Source: Zanthoxylum bungeanum (Eukaryota; Streptophyta; Magnoliopsida; Sapindales; Rutaceae). Taken from it: 64,000 nt of DNA. A model generated the notes under the pieces. It searched no databases. It was not told the origin of the DNA and saw only the letters and a list, made by a program, of their open reading frames with translations. The stretch spans positions 496,001 to 560,000 of the forward strand of contig SKCR01033467.1 in the NCBI GenBank assembly GCA_019454045.1, written 5' to 3'. The translations under genes were made by a program, and so were the position numbers. This document shows positions 57,131 through 64,000 of the stretch, in pieces. Position 1 is the first letter of the stretch; each line of letters begins with the position of its first letter.

Positions 57131-58888
57131 GGAGTGAAAGAGAGAGAAGATCCGTTTCTCTCTCTAAAATTCTCTTACTTGTTAAGGTTGATACTCGATG
57201 ATACTCTCACTCTATTGAAGGTGAAATACTTGCATGGAAAGCAAATGAAAATGCAAGCTCAATACTTATTCTTTTATGGCATCAAATTCGTATGCCAAAT
57301 TCACATTTTTTGGTTAAGGGAAATAATAAATGTTATTTTAATTTTCTTTGAGAACAAAATTAATGAAAACTTGTATTATTTAAGTTAATTTCAAGAAAAT
57401 TAGAAATTTTGCATAAATTTTTACCCAAATCTGGATAACCATATTCACAAAATTGTCATATAACAAAATTGGAAGTTTTTAGTAAAAAAAAAATAATTTT
57501 TTTACCCATATTAAATGAGAATGTATCATATATAATTAATTAATTTTTCCTAAATAAATAATTTCGCTTTTATATTTAAGTAATTGTTATTCTTATTAAT
57601 TATTAAGGAAAATGATTCAAGTTTTTTCTTTTAAAATTGTTAAGAAATGTCTAATTCAATGCACCATCACCCCCATTGAAACTCAAATTAAATGAGTTAT
57701 TTAGGACTTGAACTTGTGACCACTTATTTCAAGAGCCAGAGTTCCAACTTAACTATCATTCAAAGATAGAATATTCAAATCAAATGAAAAATGATTCAAA
57801 ATTAATATAAAATATTTAACAACAGAGACTAAAGTAGTAAAGTTTGTATTTTCAAAATTGTAGGAGGTAAATTTTGTATTTCTAAAACTGAAATACTAAA
57901 ATGTCACTATTATAAATTGTATGATAATTGAGTGTGATTTTCCTAATATTAATTAATTCATCCGACATTGATCAAGAATTTAGTAAAACGTTTTAATACA
58001 ACTGAAATTAGGAGTGGCCTGAATTATCTTAAATTTTATAGGGTCTTAGACGAATTCTTAAAATCGAATTCTTACGATAAAGAGAAAAAAATATACAAAT
58101 CATATTATATATTAAAAATTGAAATTTTTCTAAATTCAATGTCCCTCATTTTGAGTCAAATTTGAAAACCTAAACAACCGCTTGTATCGATTCATTCAAG
58201 GACCAATAAACTTGAATATCATCATAACCCTTTATTTATTTTTTCTTTTATATAAACATATGAATTTTGACATAATTTTTAAACTATCATGTCAAAGAAA
58301 CCTTCAATGATGGAACAACACAAGTATCATAACTCAAATTTGGTGTGATGAAAGCATCATGTACTCATTTTTGATGGATCAAAAGCTTTCATCTTGGTAT
58401 GAAAGACACACTAAATTAAACTGTCCCAAACCTTTTCTTGCATTTTCAGTTTGTCTTGTCTTGTCTTGCTTTAAAAGTAGGCAGTGAGCTAAAGAACTAA
58501 GCCTCTAACCCCCACCACTCTTTAGGATTTACCAAACTTAGAAAAATAAACAATTAATTACTATACATATCAAAATACCCATGTGGTTTTTCTTTTTATT
58601 GATGGAGTAAACTTTGTGGAAATTATGATTAAATTATAAAATTAATTATGTCAAAATCAAGTTGAGTTAGACCTTTGACCAACCTGCCTCTTAAGTGTAA
58701 TTTTCTTGGTCAATACAAGTCCCTTTAGGCTTAATTAATATTTGAGAGATCTAGTAGCATGATTAATGGAATGAGTAATTTGAATAGCAACATATTTGTT
58801 ATTACTCCTAGCTTATTTGAAGGCAAAACAAAATTCCACAAGCAATCCTTTGAGTCCTTCCAATGAACAACTATTATTTTTCTATCTC
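57131..58888. other. AT-rich intergenic DNA
   Basis: No gene. Contains the tRNA-like block at 57690-57765 described separately. Confidence 0.4.
57690..57765 (-). repeat. tRNA-related sequence, SINE head or tRNA pseudogene
   Basis: Minus strand has TAGTTAAGTTGG (57744-57755), a full match to the polymerase III A box, and AAGTTCAAGTCC (57703-57714), a good B box, 30 bases apart. Arms beyond these do not pair well enough for a tRNA. Confidence 0.5.
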
Positions 58889-59065
58889 CAAAGGACGTGA
58901 CTTGGTGGTGTAGGGATTGAGATTTTATCTTGAGGTTCTGGGTTCGAATCGAGGGAATGTGTTTCTTGTAAGAGTCTGTGACAGGCAGAGACTTTTACAT
59001 GCTCCGCTGAAGCCCGGAAATGATTGTTTAACGGCGGAAATTTCTAATCATTCTTAAAAAAAAAA
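58889..59065 (+). mobile_element. SINE S1, full length
   Basis: AAGGACGTGACTTGGTGGTG (A box), GAGGTTCTGGGTTCGAATCG (B box), GAGTCTGTGACAGGCAG, TGTTTAACGGCGGAAATTTC and an A-tail. Target-site duplication is imperfect (CTATTATTTTTC / CTATTTTCC). Confidence 0.85.
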
Positions 59066-59393
59066 TACTATTTTCCAGCCAATGCATAAAGAATTTAATT
59101 ACTAGCAAAACAAGATCACGTCTTACTTGTAAAAATAAAAAAATAAAAATATAACTCCAGAGACCAAACAAAAATAATTAAAGATTTTTGTATCATCATT
59201 CTCTATAAACACAATGCTGCATTGTCTCCCTCATCCTCTTCATCAGTTGCCAGTCTCATGACATAATCAAATACTCACCCCATTGTCATCCTCCTCGCAA
59301 TTCTCTTCATCATCTTCCTGATAATTAGCAGAGCCACTCATCATCTTCACTATCAATGTTTAGCTGACAAGGTCCTTCTTTGCCACCAGAGTT

Positions 59394-60139
59394 TGTTGAC
59401 GGCTGATTTTGGTCTCAGGGCAATATGGGGATATTATTCCCGAGACAATCCTCCCTCAATAGTGAATTTGTTTGGTTATGGGGACCAAAAACAAATTTAG
59501 CAAAAGACAGATAAATGCACCAATCAATAAGGAGACTTAACGTGGTTCGGCGGATCTTGGTCCGACCTACGTCCACGGGCGCAAAAAGGATGATACTTTT
59601 ATTACTCAAACACGCTTCTCAGCTCTGCTTCTTGTTTTTACAAGTCTGATCTTAATGATTCTGATTCCTGTTGTACATACTTTACCCTTCTATTTATAAT
59701 AACAGAGAAATCAGATTCTTTCTAGCATAAGGATTCCATAGTTGAAACAATCTCTTTTTCCTATGAAGATTCCTAATCCGCAACTGACTCCTCTTTATTT
59801 ATCCTATCAGGACATTGATTTATCAGTTTCCGTGTGAAAGTATGATAATTTTGTCATTTTTCCCGGTAGAAATAGGATGTCTTATCTTCTGGGCATGCTT
59901 CGCCATCTGGTCGGTCTAGACATGGTCGGTCATCATGGGCTTCTGAGCTGAGGATGCTGTTACCGAACTGATAGTGCACGGTCACCTGGTTCAAAGTGGT
60001 CGGTCGCCCATCGTCAAATGATCGGTCTCTTATTCATGTGGTCGGGTCGTCATTTAATGACTTCAACCAATATGAGAATTGGCCCTTTTACCCCTGTCGT
60101 GCCGCTTAACTGTCATATGGCCTTTTTACACCGCCAACA
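59394..60139. repeat. Solo LTR, family 1 (746 bp)
   Basis: Begins TGTTGACGGCTGATTTTGG, ends ACCGCCAACA, perfect 5-bp duplication GAGTT (59389-59393, 60140-60144). Same family and nearly the same length as 16407-17154. Confidence 0.92.
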
Positions 60140-60144
60140 GAGTT

Positions 60145-61875
60145 CTTTGTGATACTCTGCTCTGCTCCATTAAATCTCATCGGACTGAAATAATGTGTTC
60201 AGTTGCAAAATATTATTGGAAAAGTATTAAGTGAATCATCGTAATTTTGTATCCTACAAGTAGTATAAAAATATATATTTATTAATATCTAATATTAAAG
60301 TTTTACCAACTCTAACCTTATTTAGACTAATGATATTGAAGAAAGAGATTTTGACTAATAATCTAAGTAAAAGAAAAGTAAATTTAGATAATCGAAAGTA
60401 GCAAGGTAGTTAAGAAGATCTTTGAATTATTAAAATAGAACACAAAATAATCTACAAGTCTCTTCTGATGGTCGAGTAAAAACACCAAACTTAGTTCAAT
60501 TAATTATATTCCTATAATAATTAATCTAAGATAAACTCCTTATGATCGGGTTCTAATTATGATTATGCATGCCCTACATGTATATTTATATCATGCTCGA
60601 AAATCTATTCAATAAAATGAGATCACACGTTATCAATTTTCAGGGTTAAACCAAAATTCTCTTTTCCAAGTTCCTTAGGGTTTACCACAGTTATCCTATT
60701 GGTAATCAAGCAATAGAACACATTAAGCAAATAAAATGATAAATAATTCACATAGAAAATCACAAATCAATAATAAAAGAGATTCAGTTAATAAAGTTCA
60801 TATTGAGTTTCATTGTAATTCTAGAATAAGATGTAATTCATGATGAAGAAGATAAACAAAATCATCATATTCAATATGATAAACATAAGTAAAAGAATAA
60901 GAAAATAGGGATAAAGTAGACAAATCATTATGGTTGTCAATTTTCAATTTTCTCCTCTTGATTCTTGCTTGATTTTTTATTATTGATTGTTCTTAAATGG
61001 TGGCCGTGTTTGGAGAGTGTTTTGGCCTCAAAAGAGACTTATTTGGCTCCCCAAAAATATTTATAAAGTGTCTCTAAACGTTTCCTTTATATAGATATTA
61101 TAATGACTAAGTTTCCTATTCAATTTTTGGACTCTTCTGCATTTGCGTCGCAACACAACGGTCTGCGTGTCGCGACGCACACTGATAGTTTAGAGTTGGC
61201 AGTTTCAGTTTTCGACATAAACTATAAAGTTGTAGATAATTAAGTTTTCTTTTGAACACAACCTGAATCACCTCAATTGGACATTGTATGCAAAAATTAT
61301 GACTAAAATACTGAAGGCCCAATAAATTAAAAAGTTATTGGTGCAAACAAAGAAAGAATTTTTTATTTAAAAAAAAAAAAAAAAAAAAAAAAAGAAGAAG
61401 AAGAAGTAGAAATCCATGAAAGTAAAAGAGGAAGAAAAATAAACATGAAGGGTAGATTATAATTTGCATTTTGCAAGATGGGTGTATAAAACACATAGTA
61501 ATGATAAATGGGTAATTAAACAGGATATATTGAGGAAAAAAAATTAATTTTAAAACTTTTGATGGGATTGATTGAGAGGTGGGGATAGGTGAGATAATTT
61601 GAAGGGTTCAAATATCACCACTCTTAACGTTAATCTTTAGCTTCAAGGCCTGCAGCTACAGCATATATCTGGTATATGAAATTTCATAATTCTGATATTA
61701 ATGGTCGTAACAGACAAACAGTAATATCATCAAATCGAGGGGCAAAACCCTCTTACTTGACAAAAGCAAAGGCACAACAAAAACTCATCAAAATATAGTA
61801 AAGAATTGAACTGACTGCTTCATCATCTAAAATCTGATGCCCCGTGGACAGGAGCATTCCCCATCGGCATCTCTT
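60145..61875. other. AT-rich DNA and UGDH 3' flank
   Basis: A-run with AAG repeats at 61371-61410. The last 200-250 bases are the UGDH 3' UTR on the minus strand. No other gene seen. Confidence 0.4.
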
Positions 61876-63318
61876 TTATGCAACAGCTGGCATGTCCTTC
61901 AACCATGGATCGAGTGGCTTACCAATGGAGTACACGATGAAACCAATGTCCCTCAGTTTCTCAACATCCACAATGTTCCTTCCATCAAACACGAAAGCTG
62001 GTTTCTGCATGTTATCGTATATCTTCTGGTAGTCTAGAGTCTTGAACTCGTCCCACTCTGTCAAGATGCAGATGCCATGGGCATCTTTTGTTGCTTCGTA
62101 GGCATCCCAGACCACATTGACTTGCTTCACCGTGGTGGGACTCATTGGTTGGAGGTGCAGAGGATGGTCCCAGTCAAACTTGTTCATTGTAAGGTCCCTC
62201 TGGATCTGGTCCTCTGTAACCTGTGGATCATAAATGCTCAATCGAGCTTTGTCTCCCAAAAGCCCCTTGCATACATCAATGGCTGGGGTCTCCCTAGTGT
62301 CACCAGTATCCTTCTTGAAGGCAAAGCCCAGGACTGCAATCTTCTTGTTTGAGACTGTGTTGAACATAGAGGAAACCACACGATTAACAAAACGGCTTTT
62401 CTGGTAATCGTTGATCTTGATGACTTGTTTCCAGTACTCAGCCACCTCTGGAAGGCCATTGCACTCACAGATGTAAACCAGATTCAAAATATCCTTCTGG
62501 AAGCAGGAGCCACCAAACCCAACACTAGCATTCAAGAACTTGGGCCCAATCCTTGAGTCTGTACCAACAGCAAATGCCACCTGACTGACATTAGCTCCAG
62601 TTGCCTCACAGAGAGCTGACATGGCATTAACAGACGAGATCCTCTGTGCCAAGAAAGCATTGGCTGCAAGCTTTGAGAGCTCTGCAGACCAGAGGTTGGT
62701 GGTCAAAATTCGGTCCTCAGGAACCCAGTGAGCATACACATCCTTTAATGCTTTGACGGCTTTCTGGCCTTCTGGGGTTTCCCTACCTCCAATGAGGACT
62801 CGATCTGGCTTATAAAGATCTTGGATTGCAGTTCCCTCAGCAAGAAACTCTGGGTTTGAAAGGATCTGGAATTTGATTCCCTTGCTGTTGTGGGTAAGAA
62901 TTTTTTCAATTGCCTCAGCAGTTTTTACAGGGACTGTTGATTTCTCAACAACAATTTTGTCGGACTTTGACACATCAGCGATCACACGGGCAGCGCTCTC
63001 CCAGTATGTCAGATCTGCAGCTTTGCCTGCACCAAGACCCTGAGTTTTAGTTGGGGTGTTTACAGAGACAAAGACAATATCAGCCTCAGATACATGCTTC
63101 TCCACATCTGTGCTGAAGAACAGGTTCTTCCCTCGGCACTGCTTCACCACACCATCAAGTCCGGGCTCGTAGATGGGAAGCTGGTCACTGTTCCAGGCAT
63201 TGATCCGAGATACAGATATATCAACAACAGCTACTTCAATTGACGGGCACTTCAGTGCAATGACAGCCATTGTAGGACCCCCAACATACCCAGCACCGAT
63301 GCAGCAGATCTTTACCAT
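61876..63318 (-). CDS. UGD: UDP-glucose 6-dehydrogenase
   Basis: Cytosolic enzyme oxidising UDP-glucose twice with NAD+ to UDP-glucuronate, the precursor of many cell-wall sugars. Intact single coding exon, 480 aa, the usual plant length. N-terminal Rossmann motif GAGYVG at residues 8-13; [42 protein letters not shown]; catalytic Cys in [10 protein letters not shown] (about residue 272); second Rossmann part [16 protein letters not shown]-terminal FDGRNIVD. A splice acceptor (TTGTTCAG then GTTATATTG, minus strand) at 63341 just upstream of the ATG indicates a 5'-UTR intron, as in other plant UGD genes. Confidence 0.97.
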   Translation of the reverse strand: MVKICCIGAGYVGGPTMAVIALKCPSIEVAVVDISVSRINAWNSDQLPIYEPGLDGVVKQCRGKNLFFSTDVEKHVSEADIVFVSVNTPTKTQGLGAGKAADLTYWESAARVIADVSKSDKIVVEKSTVPVKTAEAIEKILTHNSKGIKFQILSNPEFLAEGTAIQDLYKPDRVLIGGRETPEGQKAVKALKDVYAHWVPEDRILTTNLWSAELSKLAANAFLAQRISSVNAMSALCEATGANVSQVAFAVGTDSRIGPKFLNASVGFGGSCFQKDILNLVYICECNGLPEVAEYWKQVIKINDYQKSRFVNRVVSSMFNTVSNKKIAVLGFAFKKDTGDTRETPAIDVCKGLLGDKARLSIYDPQVTEDQIQRDLTMNKFDWDHPLHLQPMSPTTVKQVNVVWDAYEATKDAHGICILTEWDEFKTLDYQKIYDNMQKPAFVFDGRNIVDVEKLRDIGFIVYSIGKPLDPWLKDMPAVA

Positions 63319-64000
63319 TTTCCTTTACTAATCAATATAACCTGAACAAAAAAAGGTAAGAACAAAACAATAATTAATTTGCATGCATGAGAAAACAAAC
63401 AACATTCAATCAATAAACTCATTTTGGGTATGCCATCCCATTTAATTTTCTTTGCCAGACAAAGTAGTAAATGCAGAACATGGATCTAGAATTTGCAAAC
63501 TAGTCTTATAAAAAAAAAAAAAAAAAGATCACTACAAGGTCAAACATACTTCATTCAATATAAAATCTTGACACAACCAAAAAGGGAAATAAAATCATGC
63601 TGCATTTCGATCTACATCGTCAAAAGCATTAGTTTTCAAGATTATGATAACATTATAATTCATTTTAAGAAGAATAGTTTCAATACAACAATTGAAGTAG
63701 CTTAAAAACACAATATAAACAAAATAACGAATCCATTTTTCATACAATGTACTAAAAACAAAATTCATTATACAGCAAGTAACCCGATTCAGCTAAAACT
63801 AAAATGAAACTAAAAAATCAACTAAATTCAACAAGATCCACTTGTGGAATCATAATAAGAACCAAACCAATATCACAGATCTACAAATAATTGCTTCAGA
63901 TCCAACACTAATTCATTCGATTCAAGTCTAAAAACACAAGCATATGTAACACAACAAACAGCTCAGGAATCAAATGAACAGATCTAAACAAAGAGCATGA
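63319..64000. other. UGD: UGDH 5' UTR piece and probable UTR intron
   Basis: 63319-63341 is leader; the AT-rich rest, to the window end, is most likely the 5'-UTR intron. The first UTR exon and promoter would lie beyond the window. Confidence 0.5.

Noticed and set aside
1..64000. CRISPR arrays, operons, bacterial-type systems, biosynthetic gene cluster
   Set aside because: The window is plant nuclear DNA; repeats are transposons or microsatellites and the genes are unrelated housekeeping or regulatory genes.

Overview
This is AT-rich nuclear DNA of a flowering plant, most likely a eudicot. Genes are cut by many short GT-AG introns. Two products carry plastid transit peptides (chorismate mutase 1, L-type alpha-glucan phosphorylase). 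There are plant-only families (WRKY, UGT with a PSPG box, EDR2-like DUF1336), and more than half of the window is transposon-derived or simple-repeat DNA. I could not fix the species.

Layout. 1-4071: a decayed Ty1/copia element on the minus strand, cut by the window edge and apparently lying in an intron of the next gene. 4130-7055: last twelve coding exons of a UFD2/E4-type U-box ubiquitin ligase (PUB1-like). 7840-9222: intact single-exon UGT708-like glycosyltransferase. 9473-15313: two head-to-tail saccharopine-dehydrogenase-like pseudogenes (minus). 16407-17154: solo LTR. 18349-21471: plastid chorismate mutase. 22018-29300: SINEs, LTRs and duplicated blocks. 29370-32585: group I WRKY factor. 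33698-35006: non-autonomous hAT element. 35617-38788: EDR2-like DUF1336 protein (minus). 39600-47300: Helitron, SINEs, an LTR and a large GGA/CTT tract. 47908-54831: plastid alpha-glucan phosphorylase PHS1. 55371-56837: C2H2 zinc-finger protein (minus), convergent with PHS1. 58889-60139: SINE and a second solo LTR of the 16.4 kb family. 61876-63318: UDP-glucose 6-dehydrogenase (minus).

The genes do not form an operon or an obvious biosynthetic cluster. Loosely related jobs (starch phosphorylase, UDP-glucose dehydrogenase and UDP-sugar glycosyltransferase; chorismate mutase feeding aromatic metabolism) are common housekeeping functions and I see no evidence that they are co-regulated. Summed exon lengths are a multiple of three for the E4 tail (541 codons plus stop), chorismate mutase (325 aa), WRKY (504 aa) and the EDR2-like gene (568 aa). 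PHS1 is the exception: one exon carries a net frameshift inside a GAA microsatellite.

I found no convincing undescribed biological system. The most informative signals are the PHS1 frameshift, well-dated transposon insertions with intact target-site duplications (one with its empty site present in the same window), an inverted SINE pair, and a duplicated nest of SINE plus LTR at 24.6-27.9 kb.
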